DNA from: Clostridium_AD sp050717515 | GTDB taxonomy: Bacteria > Bacillota > Clostridia > Clostridiales > Clostridiaceae | NCBI RefSeq assembly: GCF_050717515.1 | Contig: NZ_JBOITL010000036.1 | Coordinates: 124,001 to 188,000 of the forward strand | DNA length: 64,000 nt | Direction of reading: 5' to 3' | In this document: piece by piece, positions 17,620-26,682 of the stretch | How positions within the stretch are numbered: position 1 is the first letter of the stretch | Layout of the letters: every line of letters begins with the position of its first letter | The notes under the pieces: model-generated | The model's database searches: none | What the model saw: the letters and a program-made list of their open reading frames with translations, nothing else | What the model was told of the DNA's origin: nothing | Position numbers and translations under genes: made by a program

Positions 17620-18378
17620 TTAAGATTTTAATAAACCCCTAGCATAATCAAAAGCTTTTTCAGGAGTTTTGAATTCACCACTTTCATATTCTTGATCAAT
17701 TTCTACAGCTTGGGTACCATCAATTTCTTTACTATGTTTTCTACCGCGAATTAGGTCTTCTGCCAGTCCGTCTTTTTCTTTTAGGTCATCTATTTTTATA
17801 TATTGTAATTCTCCACTATCCTTTGACTCAAAATCATATTGCTTTTGTTTACCATCTTCTGCATATACATTAGAATTAAATATTTTATGAGCTATTATAT
17901 CGCATTTATCATCTGTTTTATAAATTGTTACAAGGTTATCATATACACCTAAAAAATATCTATTTGCACTATAACTGTACCTATCACTATTATTAACAAA
18001 AACGATTTCATTGTCACTCATATTAGAAACTGTGTACCCTTGTTTTTTGAAAAGCTCATCAAGTTGTGCTTGTGTTTTACTATTTAGTAGAGTAGATCCA
18101 TTAAAATGTTTTTCTAATACCATATTTCTTACTTCACTATCTTTATATTTAATTTTAAAAACAAATTTCGTATCTTCTGAAGCCTTACGCAAATTAGTAG
18201 TCACTGAAGCTTGCATTGAATCCTCACTTTTGGCAGTAAGTTTTAAATATGGCATTTTACCAGAAGATTTTAGCACTAAATTATGATTAGTAATATATTG
18301 AGCAAGTGAGTAACTAGCTATAACAAAAGCAATTAACAGGGTTGTTAACATTGCATATAAAATTTTTTTATTTTTCAT
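17620..18378 (-). CDS. BofC C-terminal-domain-like exported protein
   Basis: A 252-residue protein with an N-terminal membrane anchor (ILYAMLTTLLIAFVIASYSL) and an extracytoplasmic domain. Residues around 142-160 (YFLGVYDNLVTIYKTD) and 200-215 (YIKIDDLKEKDGLAEDLIRG) resemble the BofC C-terminal domain. Clostridia often carry such a protein beside ruvA, as B. subtilis carries bofC beside ruvA. In bacilli BofC restrains the SpoIVB protease of the sigma-K checkpoint; a similar role here is only inferred. The ATG follows AAGGAGGGGTAAT. Confidence 0.6.
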   Translation of the reverse strand: MKNKKILYAMLTTLLIAFVIASYSLAQYITNHNLVLKSSGKMPYLKLTAKSEDSMQASVTTNLRKASEDTKFVFKIKYKDSEVRNMVLEKHFNGSTLLNSKTQAQLDELFKKQGYTVSNMSDNEIVFVNNSDRYSYSANRYFLGVYDNLVTIYKTDDKCDIIAHKIFNSNVYAEDGKQKQYDFESKDSGELQYIKIDDLKEKDGLAEDLIRGRKHSKEIDGTQAVEIDQEYESGEFKTPEKAFDYARGLLKS

Positions 18379-18439
18379 ATTACCCCTCCTTACTTGGAAT
18401 TATGTCCATATGAAGAGGTATTTATTCAATTGATGCATT

Positions 18440-19435
18440 TTATTTATTTAGACCTTTCCCAGAATCAGTAACATTATCTAATTCCAAAGGGTAAGGCTCA
18501 AAAAAGCTTTGATTAATAAGGTTTTTTTCTTCAAAACGTATAGCATTTGATTTTATAACATAAAGAGGTACACTAAAAGGTACTTTACTTTGTCTATATT
18601 GTTCTATTGTATCTAAAATAAATTCTTTTTCTCTATGAGTTAGCTTATCTGAAAAATATCCCATAGACTTTGTTAGTACATTTATATTTGAAGTATATCT
18701 TGGTAGCTTATTTAGAGCCAAACTAAGATTTTCTTCGTACTGCGCGTAGACCTGTTGCACATTTAATTCGCCATTTCTTCCTACAATACTACCTAATATT
18801 TTTAATTGTTTTTGATTGTATGACATAAGAAGAAGTTTGTTAGTGCCGTGGAATTCCACTAAATCTTCTATTATCATATTTTCTTTTATCACTCTAAAAT
18901 TCTTCATAATATATAATTTTGTTAAAAAATGTTGCCTTATATTATAATTTTTAACCCGTCCATCATCTTCAATGGCTAAACCTTCAAATTTTTCCATTAC
19001 AAGCCCGCCAAATAATCCACTACCCTTAACAGAGGTAGAACCTTTTTCTATACTTTTATAAATTTTCACTTCTTTTATTCCACAAGAAGGAGATTTACTC
19101 TTTAGTATAAATCCATCCACTTTTGGTAACTCTTTAAGAAACTTTTCTCCAAATCCCATCATTTCACTACTAAATTCTCTTTCACCGCCATGTTGCATAA
19201 GTTTTACAGGTGCATCCTCATTTTCTTTAACCACTCTTATAGCTTCTCTTGGTATTTCCAGTCCTATTTGAACCTCTGGGCATACAGTTATAAACTCAAC
19301 AAAATCCTTTAGCTTTTCCACTAAATTACAACCATCCAGCTGGCCGTTATACCTGCAAGCTTCAAATCCTAAACATCTACTCACTACAACTACTGGTTTC
19401 ACATTATTTATTCTCTCTTTATAAGATAGTTTCAT
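18440..19435 (-). CDS. DUF523 and DUF1722 domain protein
   Basis: A 331-residue fusion. The N-terminal DUF523 half has VSRCLGFEACRYNGQ, CPEVQIGLEIPRE and LKSKSPSCGI, cysteine motifs typical of the family. The C-terminal DUF1722 (YbgA-like) half covers FHGTNKLLLMSYNQ and KLTHREKEFILDTIEQYRQ. DUF523 proteins may handle Fe-S or 2-thiouracil chemistry, and the fused form is widespread but not fully defined. The start is the ATG at 19433-19435 (MKLSYKER), since AAAGGATG lies upstream. It is a stand-alone gene divergent from aat. Confidence 0.85.
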   Translation of the reverse strand: MKLSYKERINNVKPVVVVSRCLGFEACRYNGQLDGCNLVEKLKDFVEFITVCPEVQIGLEIPREAIRVVKENEDAPVKLMQHGGEREFSSEMMGFGEKFLKELPKVDGFILKSKSPSCGIKEVKIYKSIEKGSTSVKGSGLFGGLVMEKFEGLAIEDDGRVKNYNIRQHFLTKLYIMKNFRVIKENMIIEDLVEFHGTNKLLLMSYNQKQLKILGSIVGRNGELNVQQVYAQYEENLSLALNKLPRYTSNINVLTKSMGYFSDKLTHREKEFILDTIEQYRQSKVPFSVPLYVIKSNAIRFEEKNLINQSFFEPYPLELDNVTDSGKGLNK

Positions 19436-19687
19436 ATGTAAACATCCTTTCAAAATCAAAATTAGCCTTAAAAAATCTATTTTAAAGAAGCTATTTTACC
19501 TTATTCAATATTAATCTAAATTATCCTCTTTTTTAGCATGCACCACAATGTATTTTTTAATTCCTTTTGTATAATGAATACACCACAAAAAAACTGAATA
19601 TTATTACATCAAATTCATAATTTTAATAGATATTGTGTTATACTTTTAGAACAATTAATATGCTATATGTCCTGAAAGGAGTGTATT

Positions 19688-20356
19688 ATGCCTATTTATA
19701 GACTATCAAATGATATAGTATTCCCTGACCCATCTCTTGCAGAGGATGACGGCCTTTTAGCCCTAGAAGGTGACCTATCCCCTGAGAGGTTAATCCTTGC
19801 CTATTCTAATGGAATATTTCCATGGTTTTCAGAAGAGGAGCCCATACTTTGGTGGTCACCTAATCCAAGATTTGTTCTTTATCCAAAGGATATTAAAATT
19901 TCTCACTCTATGAAAAAAACACTTAAAAAAAACACCTATAGAGTTTCCTTTGATACTTGTTTTAGAGATGTTATATCCAATTGTTCTAATATGAGAAAAG
20001 AAGAAGGCACATGGATTACAAATGAAATGATTGAAGCTTACTGCAAGCTACATGAACTTGGTTTCGCTCATTCCGTAGAAGCCTTTTATGAAGATAAATT
20101 AGTTGGTGGATTATACGGTGTGTGTATTGGAAAATGTTTTTTTGGTGAATCCATGTTTTCAACCATGAATAATGCCTCTAAGGCTGCATTTATTACTCTT
20201 AGCAAGGTACTCGAGGAAAAGGGATTTGTTGTGATTGACTGCCAAGTTCATACAAATCACTTGGAAAGTCTAGGCGCAGTTTATATTTCTAGAGATAATT
20301 TTTTACAAATGGTACAAAGAGGAATTTCAATAGAACCTTTAAAATTGTGCTTTTAG
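19688..20356 (+). CDS. aat: Leucyl/phenylalanyl-tRNA-protein transferase
   Basis: Adds Leu or Phe to proteins with N-terminal Arg or Lys, making them N-degron substrates of ClpS/ClpAP. The 222 residues include FPDPSLAEDDGLLALEGDL, GIFPWFSEEEPILWWSPNPRFVL, SHSMKKTLKK, GTWITNEMIEAY and the catalytic-face motif GKCFFGESMFS. It is the first plus-strand gene, with AAAGGAGTGTATT before the ATG, and ends at a long stem terminator shared with rubredoxin. Confidence 0.97.
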   Translation: MPIYRLSNDIVFPDPSLAEDDGLLALEGDLSPERLILAYSNGIFPWFSEEEPILWWSPNPRFVLYPKDIKISHSMKKTLKKNTYRVSFDTCFRDVISNCSNMRKEEGTWITNEMIEAYCKLHELGFAHSVEAFYEDKLVGGLYGVCIGKCFFGESMFSTMNNASKAAFITLSKVLEEKGFVVIDCQVHTNHLESLGAVYISRDNFLQMVQRGISIEPLKLCF

Positions 20357-20384
20357 TTACTAGAATCATAAATATGGATATAGC

Positions 20385-20433
20385 AAAACAAATCAGTATA
20401 AAGATTTAGATCTTTATACTGATTTGTTTTTTT
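20385..20433. terminator. Bidirectional terminator, aat/rubredoxin
   Basis: A perfect 21-bp stem (20385-20405 with 20410-20430) and a four-base loop, followed by a T-run on the plus strand and a shorter one on the minus strand, lies between the convergent aat and rubredoxin genes. Confidence 0.9.
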
Positions 20434-20436
20434 CTA

Positions 20437-20595
20437 TTATACTTTTTCAAACTCTGATTTACTAACTCCACATAGTGGGCAAACCCAATCTTCAGGGATA
20501 TCTTCAAACTTAGTTCCTGGTTTAATTCCACCGTCATCATCCCCTACTGCCGGGTCATAAATGTAACCACATACTACACAAACATATTTATCCAT
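20437..20595 (-). CDS. Rubredoxin
   Basis: A 52-residue iron protein and one-electron carrier in anaerobic metabolism and oxygen/peroxide detoxification. The reading frame starts MDKYVCVVCGYIYDPAVGD and ends WVCPLCGVSKSEFEKV. The four cysteines form the two CxxCG knuckles (residues 6-10 and 39-43) that bind one Fe. AAGGAGGAATATTT precedes the ATG. It is monocistronic between two terminators. Confidence 0.97.
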   Translation of the reverse strand: MDKYVCVVCGYIYDPAVGDDDGGIKPGTKFEDIPEDWVCPLCGVSKSEFEKV

Positions 20596-20703
20596 AAATA
20601 TTCCTCCTTTTTATACTTACAAACTTTCTAATAACTTAAACTTATTGCTATATTAGCATATTTGCTATGGATTAACGATACTTATTTTTTTTAATAGTTA
20701 GTA

Positions 20704-21714
20704 TTAAGTAAAATACTCAATTATTGCTCCATGAAAATTATCATTTATCAGTTTTGATATATAATTATTCATATCCTCACTATCTGGTTTCTTATATACA
20801 TACTTAAATTTTCCATAAGGTCCCCATTTTAATTGCCTCTTTTCTTCATTGAGATCCAGCACAGTATTCTTAAATCTTTGAACTATTAGTTCCTTTGCTG
20901 CTTTAGTAAATCTATGTTGAATAAGTTCAAAGCTTATTTCGCCATTATAATCCTGTAATGCTAATTTCAGTGTCTCAAATAATTCCTTATACTCCTCTTT
21001 CCAATTATCATATATCATAATAGGTGCAATTATGAATCCTATAGGATATCCAGCACAAGCAATTTTTTTAACTGCTTCTATTCTCTCATGAAAACTGGAA
21101 GTATTATGTTCGAAGTTATTTATTACATAACGGGAATTTAAAGTAAATCTAAACTTTGTGTGCTTGTTATGTTTTAGTTTTAAAAGTGCATCAACATCAT
21201 CAAATTTAGTAACTAACCTCAATCTGCCATTTGAACTCTCTCCAAAATATTCTATACATCTTTTTAAATTTCCACTTAAGTGCTCAAGCGCAATAGGGTC
21301 TGTTATACTTGCACATTCAAATGAAGTAATATTGGGCATGTTATTATCTATATAACTTTGAATAACTTCCAAAATCTCATGGATATTTAGAAAAATTTTC
21401 ATAAAAGGTTTTTCACCTTGAGTTGTCTGAAGATAACAGTATTCACAATTGGCAGGGCAGGAACTTGATAGTGAAAATTGATAGTCTGCTGATGGTCTGC
21501 AACTTACCAATTTTTTTTGGCCATTTGTTGTAAAAAGAACAGTTTTTTTAGCCATTACATAATTTTTCTCAGGGCTTTCTCCATCTATTACTACTTTTTT
21601 AGAATTAACTATGGGAATATTTAAGCTTTCTAAATATTCTATAACTTTTTTACTCTCAGGGTATTTTTGAATCTTTGGATCTATATATGCAATATCTGGT
21701 ACAAATAACTTCAT
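20704..21714 (-). CDS. splB: Spore photoproduct lyase
   Basis: Radical-SAM DNA repair enzyme that reverses the thymine dimer 5-thyminyl-5,6-dihydrothymine formed in UV-exposed spores. The start is the ATG at 21712-21714 (MKLFVPD), as TATGAGGTG serves as ribosome site; a GTG inside that site is less likely. The 336 residues carry SSCPANCEYCYLQT with the CxxxCxxC cluster, LVTKFDDVDALL, FTLNSRYVINNFEHNTSSF and AGYPIGFIIAPI. The position of the known hydrogen-donor cysteine (family FEVACTSD) reads FECASITD here, so the cysteine is displaced by two residues. Activity is likely but this detail is odd. Confidence 0.92.
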   Translation of the reverse strand: MKLFVPDIAYIDPKIQKYPESKKVIEYLESLNIPIVNSKKVVIDGESPEKNYVMAKKTVLFTTNGQKKLVSCRPSADYQFSLSSSCPANCEYCYLQTTQGEKPFMKIFLNIHEILEVIQSYIDNNMPNITSFECASITDPIALEHLSGNLKRCIEYFGESSNGRLRLVTKFDDVDALLKLKHNKHTKFRFTLNSRYVINNFEHNTSSFHERIEAVKKIACAGYPIGFIIAPIMIYDNWKEEYKELFETLKLALQDYNGEISFELIQHRFTKAAKELIVQRFKNTVLDLNEEKRQLKWGPYGKFKYVYKKPDSEDMNNYISKLINDNFHGAIIEYFT

Positions 21715-21815
21715 TATTTTCACCTCATAGGTATTATTTTATTAAATAAAGCTATTTATACATTTTATATAATACATTATCCTTTAAATATTGAAGCTGA
21801 TGGCTTTCTATAAAA

Positions 21816-21858
21816 TATAGGGAGACTGATACAATAAAAATGTATCAGTCTCCCTATA
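21816..21858. terminator. Long-stem terminator
   Basis: An 18-bp perfect stem (21816-21833 with 21841-21858) and an A-rich loop follows the stop of the small gene at 21884-22117 on the minus strand and separates it from splB. Confidence 0.8.
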
Positions 21859-21883
21859 TTAAATTGCTCTTACTAAATAATTC

Positions 21884-22117
21884 TTATCTAATATTGTATT
21901 TATTGATTACCTTATTTTTTAATTTTATGCCAAGTGTCTCATTTACAAATCTATCAATTATATCTTCCTTAGTAGCTTTACCTTCTACAAATATGTTATA
22001 TCTCTTGCAAAGCTTCCCTAAGTCGCCCTTACTTATCTCACAAGTTTTAACAAAGCTTTTTGCAGCTTTAACACTAGTCATAATCATTATACGTTTATAT
22101 ATCTCATCGTTAGTCAT
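21884..22117 (-). CDS. Small conserved-looking protein, unknown function
   Basis: A 77-residue basic, helical protein (MTNDEIYKRIMIMTSVKAAK...). The middle (ISKGDLGKLCKRYNIFVEGKATKEDIIDRFVNETLG) looks like a SAP-type or HeH helix-extension-helix fold, which would suggest nucleic-acid binding, but the match is weak and no function is claimed. AGAGGTGCATAT precedes the ATG, and a strong terminator follows, so it is probably expressed. Confidence 0.55.
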   Translation of the reverse strand: MTNDEIYKRIMIMTSVKAAKSFVKTCEISKGDLGKLCKRYNIFVEGKATKEDIIDRFVNETLGIKLKNKVINKYNIR

Positions 22118-22242
22118 ATATGCACCTCTAATCTCTTATTTATCTAATACATTATAACATCTTAAAGAGCATGATTAAATCATTTCTACTGAAATAATGA
22201 AATTTTATTAAAAAATCCAATATTTTAATAGTATTTTAGTAT

Positions 22243-22734
22243 TTACCCATTATTTTTGTTTTTATTATCATGTAATACTTGATCAATTACAATTACCATT
22301 GCTAATATAAACGCTTGATTTTCTTGTTCATTGATATTAATCTCATAAGTATCTCCCCATGAAACCCATTTTTTGTTTATTTCAGCAATTATGATACCAT
22401 TTTTTGTAATCGAAAAATCATGAGCAAAAAAATCTCCTTCAATCTGATAATTGCCCATATTGCTGTCTATGTCGAACTTATTGCTAAAGAAAGTAAATTC
22501 TTTTTTTACTCTTGCAGCATAGTTTCCATTTAAATATATGTTATATTCCGGAAGTAATTTAAATAACTTCTGCTCAATATATACAATCTCATTGTTATCC
22601 ACATCATAAATTGTAAGCTTGTTTCCCAATGAAAAAATCTTTCCCTCTACATTGAACACATCATTACCTGAAACATCCTTAATACTAAACTTGTCACCTA
22701 TTGAAAATACCTTTTCTCTAATATAAAACTTCAT
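22243..22734 (-). CDS. LURP-one-related (tubby-like) family protein
   Basis: A 163-residue all-beta protein with repeated short hairpins: KFYIREKVFSIGDKFSIKD, FNVEGKIFSLGNKLTIYD, YIEQKLFKLLPEYNIYLNG and a final ITKNGIIIAEINKKWVSWGDTYEI. This pattern is that of the LURP-one/DUF567 family, structurally related to tubby and scramblase proteins; the bacterial function is unknown. The start is the ATG at 22732-22734 (MKFYIREK), directly after GAGGGGGGAAC, which removes 22 unlikely residues. Confidence 0.75.
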   Translation of the reverse strand: MKFYIREKVFSIGDKFSIKDVSGNDVFNVEGKIFSLGNKLTIYDVDNNEIVYIEQKLFKLLPEYNIYLNGNYAARVKKEFTFFSNKFDIDSNMGNYQIEGDFFAHDFSITKNGIIIAEINKKWVSWGDTYEININEQENQAFILAMVIVIDQVLHDNKNKNNG

Positions 22735-22951
22735 ATAAAGTTCCCCCCTCGTAAAATTCATGCTTATATATTTTATTAATAATTTATAATATTGTTCCAT
22801 TTAATAACCATATTTTAACGGCATTTCAGAAGGAAGTCGTTAATTGCAGCATCGCAGATGATGATTTAACATAGAATATAGATAATAGAATTAATACTTT
22901 AAAATATATGGAGAATTAAATATTTTATTTTTTGAATACAAAAACTAAAGA

Positions 22952-22977
22952 CCACGTTGAATATTACTTCAACGTGG
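22952..22977 (-). terminator. Terminator of the NTF2-like repeat gene
   Basis: CCACGTTGAA (22952-22961) pairs with TTCAACGTGG (22968-22977); on the minus strand TCTTTAGTTTTT follows. It ends the 23001-24179 transcript. Confidence 0.75.
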
Positions 22978-23000
22978 CAAAAATACTAAAGCGTCTTCAT

Positions 23001-24179
23001 TTACTCTTTGATTCTCACCCCTGGTATTCCATCAGAATAATCTGAGTACTGTGCATGTTGAATAAGCCATCTTCCATGTTCTTTTACTAAAACCCCTGAA
23101 AATCTCATTGGTGTAATATAAGCTTCACCTTTCTCATTCTCATAAAGTAAATCTAAAGTATCCCAAAGAACTTCCATTAGCTTATTTTTTGGTGTTTCCT
23201 CAGTTTCAAATGTATCTTTAGTTGAGCCGCTAATCCATTGAAGTATTTTTTCATTAGATATAATTCTATTTAAAATTGCCTTTGTAGTAAAATAAGCAAC
23301 ATCTCCATTAACACATATTATAGCGTCCTCAACGTTCATCTTAAAATCGCCCCAATATTTCCAATCTGATTCAACTATTCCTCTAGTTGCATCAATTCCT
23401 AAACAAAGCTCCTCTGCATCGGTTCCTATTACTACTAAATCCTCATGTAATAGAAAAACTTCCTTCATATATTCATCAACACAATCTAAATTTCTTTTTG
23501 TATATCCATCTTGGAATACCTGAAGCACTTTTTTAATTTCTTCAATTTCTCCATTTGAATTAGCTTTAGACATTTCAAATATACTCTTATCATAGTTATC
23601 TTCAGTAAATCTATATGAAAATGACTCTGAATCAAGAGAAAACTGCATTTGATGGAATCTCCAAGTATCATTTTCCTTTATAAGTACACAAGTAAATCTA
23701 AAAGGCCATACATAATTTTCCCCCTTCTCTATTTCTCTTAATGTTCTCGCAATCTTCCGCGCCGCGTCAAGTACATTTTCCTTTGACTTTTCTTCTCCTT
23801 CTAAAATATCTTTTACTTTACTAATTGTCTCTTCTATTTGCCCCTCTTCAGAGAGGGTATTACTAATCTTTCCAATAGAAACAACCCAAGCTACATTTTT
23901 ATTTGCAAAAATCTTAGCTTCTCCAAATTTAAAATCTATTTCTCTCCAACAGTTGTTTTCATTATCAAAATGAAATTTAATAAGTTCCTTTATATCATCA
24001 CTATTAGAGCACCACTGATTTAACCCGCTTCCAATTGTAGCAAAACCCTTCTTTAAAGAAAATCCGTTCTTTACAAAATCCTCAATCTTACCCTCATCTT
24101 TCTTTGTATATAATTCTTGAAGATTCTCAAGAACTTTATTTACTTCATTAATTGATTCTATATTTTTATATCTTTCCAT
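23001..24179 (-). CDS. Tandem SnoaL/NTF2-like domain protein
   Basis: A 392-residue cytoplasmic protein built of two similar halves. The first runs from VLENLQELYTKKDEGKIEDF through FATIGSGLNQWC to AKIFANKNVAWVVSIGKI; the second from VLQVFQDGYTKRNLDCVDEY through LVVIGTDAEELC to AIICVNGDVAYFTTKAIL, each ending in FTCVLIKENDTWRFHQMQF or FSGVLVKEHGRWLIQHAQY. The layout is that of SnoaL-like/NTF2-fold ligand-binding domains arranged in tandem. No ligand is known. The start is the ATG at 24177-24179 with TTGGGGGAATTAATT upstream. Confidence 0.65.
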   Translation of the reverse strand: MERYKNIESINEVNKVLENLQELYTKKDEGKIEDFVKNGFSLKKGFATIGSGLNQWCSNSDDIKELIKFHFDNENNCWREIDFKFGEAKIFANKNVAWVVSIGKISNTLSEEGQIEETISKVKDILEGEEKSKENVLDAARKIARTLREIEKGENYVWPFRFTCVLIKENDTWRFHQMQFSLDSESFSYRFTEDNYDKSIFEMSKANSNGEIEEIKKVLQVFQDGYTKRNLDCVDEYMKEVFLLHEDLVVIGTDAEELCLGIDATRGIVESDWKYWGDFKMNVEDAIICVNGDVAYFTTKAILNRIISNEKILQWISGSTKDTFETEETPKNKLMEVLWDTLDLLYENEKGEAYITPMRFSGVLVKEHGRWLIQHAQYSDYSDGIPGVRIKE

Positions 24180-24310
24180 AATTAATTCCCCCAATGTATA
24201 TAATTTTTTTATTAATTTTTGTCTTACTTTAACAAGCTCCTATGGATAATTATAGCAACAATAACATATTTATGATATGCAAAAGATAATTATTAAACGT
24301 TCTTTGCACA

Positions 24311-24344
24311 AAAAGCTGGTTGGAATATATTCCAACCAGCTTTT
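24311..24344. terminator. Perfect palindromic terminator
   Basis: A 34-bp perfect palindrome (AAAAGCTGGTTGGAATA and its complement) follows the CD3324-family gene; U-rich on both sides, so it can stop transcription in either direction. Confidence 0.75.
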
Positions 24345-24349
24345 ATAAA

Positions 24350-24616
24350 CTATTTATTACAATAAACAATTTTTTTAATACTGTCAATAGAAAGACAGAA
24401 GGTGGTACAAAGCTTCTCAATAGATGATCCCTCCCCAAATTTTTCACGAATCTCAGTATTGCGACCAGTGAGATAAGCTCTATTGCCTGAGCTCTCCCCC
24501 CATTCTTTCCGATTTCCATTTGAATTTGGAATATAAACCATTTCCCCTTGTACATATTTCTGTATTTCTTTTAATAACTCTTCTGGAAAAATAACATTTG
24601 CTTTTATATATTTCAT
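24350..24616 (-). CDS. CD3324-family small protein with HTH-like C-terminus
   Basis: An 88-residue protein beginning MKYIKANVIFPEELLKEIQKYVQGEMVYIP. The region with RKEWGESSGNRAYLTGRNTEIREKFGEG and SIEKLCTTFCLSIDSIKKIVY looks like the small clostridial CD3324 family, where the tail resembles a Mor/resolvase-type helix-turn-helix. A DNA-binding regulator is plausible, but targets are unknown. AAGGAGCGGAGCATAA precedes the ATG. An overlapping frame in the same stretch is a shadow. Confidence 0.7.
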   Translation of the reverse strand: MKYIKANVIFPEELLKEIQKYVQGEMVYIPNSNGNRKEWGESSGNRAYLTGRNTEIREKFGEGSSIEKLCTTFCLSIDSIKKIVYCNK

Positions 24617-24723
24617 TTATGCTCCGCTCCTTAAAATAGTTTTTGATTTTAAGGTAGCAAAGTCTACACTATAAACAGTTTCCACTATAAAAAATTATAA
24701 CGGATACTGGCGATTATTTTTTA

Positions 24724-24779
24724 GCTCCATGCAAGCAAACGCCGTTGTTTATATTACAGACTTTGCATGGAGCTTTTTT
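24724..24779 (+). terminator. Orphan plus-strand terminator-like hairpin
   Basis: GCTCCATGCAA (24724-24734) pairs with TTGCATGGAGC (24763-24773), followed by TTTTTT. The 28-nt loop is large and no plus-strand gene lies upstream. It could end a short untranslated RNA or antisense transcript from the 24617-24720 gap. Confidence 0.4.
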
Positions 24780-24874
24780 AGAAAGGTAACTTTAGCCCAG
24801 ATCATATTATCCCCCCCTATTTCCTAATACTAACATAATAACAATTATTACAAAATGAGTCAATAATAACCGAA

Positions 24875-24905
24875 AATTGGGTGTAGGATAATCCTACACC
24901 CAATT
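24875..24905 (-). terminator. Palindromic terminator of DUF4153 locus
   Basis: AATTGGGTGTAGGAT (24875-24889) and its perfect complement (24891-24905) with a one-base centre directly follow the stop at 24908, ending the minus-strand DUF4153 transcript. Confidence 0.7.
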
Positions 24906-24907
24906 AT

Positions 24908-26662
24908 TTATTTTACTTTCACGATAACATAAAATTCAAAATTCTTTGATTCTATTTTGCCACTTGAAGTATTCTTATTTCCTGATAGATTAGAGAATTG
25001 AATCTTAATTTTCACTTTATCATTTTCATCTTCAAAAGACATTTCCTCAGGAGAAATATTTTTCTGATCTTGATTGCTTCCATATTTATCCATAAGTTTT
25101 GTGGCAAAATCCATTAAATCTTTTTCATATATACCTTTTCCTTCTTGAGCTATCTTTAACATGCTTGATTCATAATCAAAATTTATGCTAAAGTCTGAGC
25201 TACTTGCGCTCTGTTGCCTAGAATTTCTTGAATCAAACAAATAGTTATATCCTTTTATATCAATTGGTTTTAATGCACCTGTAGAATTAAAGTAAAAATA
25301 TCCATTGTTACCCGTATTATATTCATCAGTATATTTTACGCTTAAAACTCTCTCCATATCAGAAGTTTTAAAGTCTTGTGGCAATCTTTTAACATCATTT
25401 AGACTATGCTTTCTTTGAAAGTAATTAAGAATACTAGATATTTGTCTTGAATCCTCAGAAGAAACCACAGCACTTGCTTTAATTATATTGCTATCTTTAA
25501 TCATATTGTTTGCAAGGAATATCTTAGTTAGCCTCTTATTTTGACTGTATTTTGAAACTGAATAGCTACTAAAAGGTCCAAATACAGATATAAATGTTAT
25601 TACTGAAAGGGATAGTGGAAGAATTATATTTCTTAGTTATTTTATAGCTGCAAAGTATACCATAACCAAAAATGTCCATATACCAAGTGCTACAACAAAG
25701 TATCTATTTTCAGTTACCCCATATGCGTTAATTCTTATTCCTATAGAAATAAACATCATGACTATTAACGGAAGAATTGCCTTTGGAAAATACTTCATAT
25801 ATCTTTTTGGCCAGGTCTTTTCATGGAGTAGTGGTGATATAAAAAATAGCACTGCTGAACTTATTACAGAATACCAAAGCACCAAATGAGATACAAGCCC
25901 CTCTGGCCATTGCCTTGTAATAATTATTTTCCCGAAATATATATATAGTATTATTGTATATATTGAAATAAGTGGCATTATGATGTATAGCACAAGTACA
26001 TTTAAAAGGCGCGAATAGTCCTTTAAAGACAATAATTCATTTTTCTTAGGAATCCCTGCAAGAAAAAACGATGGTGAGAATATACCAGTAACAATAAGAA
26101 AAGTGTAATAGTAAAATTCACTTTTAATATTAATTCCTAAAAGTTTATCAATTGTAAAAAGAATGGCCGCTAGTCCAAGATATAAAACCAGAGAGTATAA
26201 AACTGTAGTGAAAAATCTAGTAAAAACCCTTACAGCAAAAATCTCAAAGTCCTCTCGATTTGGTAAATATGATATGAAAATGAAAATCAAATATAGAATA
26301 AGACTAAAGGCAATATATCTTGACATTGAAACCATGCCAATCATCTCTATATCCTTTAGGAAAACGTAATAATAAAAGATTAGTAAAATAGTACCTCCTA
26401 GATAAGAAGCGTACAGCGATACCTTCTTATAATTTTCTAAGCCTTCAAAAAAAAGGTTGATACATAATGAAAGTGGAATTCCAAGAGCAACAATCATAGC
26501 AATTCTACGGAGGGTTTCTATAAAACCGCCACTTGTTCCTGATATTATTTCTGATATATAGATAAGAAGTATAACACAAGCCGTTGATATACCAATAGTT
26601 TGTGGAAATCTGTTAATACTGCTCGCAACGCCTTTCAATATTGCATTAAATGTTTTTTTCAT
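24908..26662 (-). pseudogene. DUF4153 membrane protein split by one in-frame TAA
   Basis: Two adjacent minus-strand frames, 25637-26662 (341 residues, about nine membrane helices) and 24908-25504 (198 residues, soluble tail), are in the same frame. The 44 codons between them stay open and read like the family (a membrane helix, then VFGPFSSYSVSKYSQNKR). Only the TAA at 25637-25639 interrupts, so the intact gene would code for about 584 residues, the usual DUF4153 length. The function of the family is unknown. Either the gene is inactivated by a single change, or the stop is read through, or a sequencing error is present. The ATG at 26662 follows GAAGGCGGAATGTA. It lies just downstream of the RelA/SpoT-domain gene. 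Confidence 0.8.
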
Positions 26663-26682
26663 TACATTCCGCCTTCATTATT

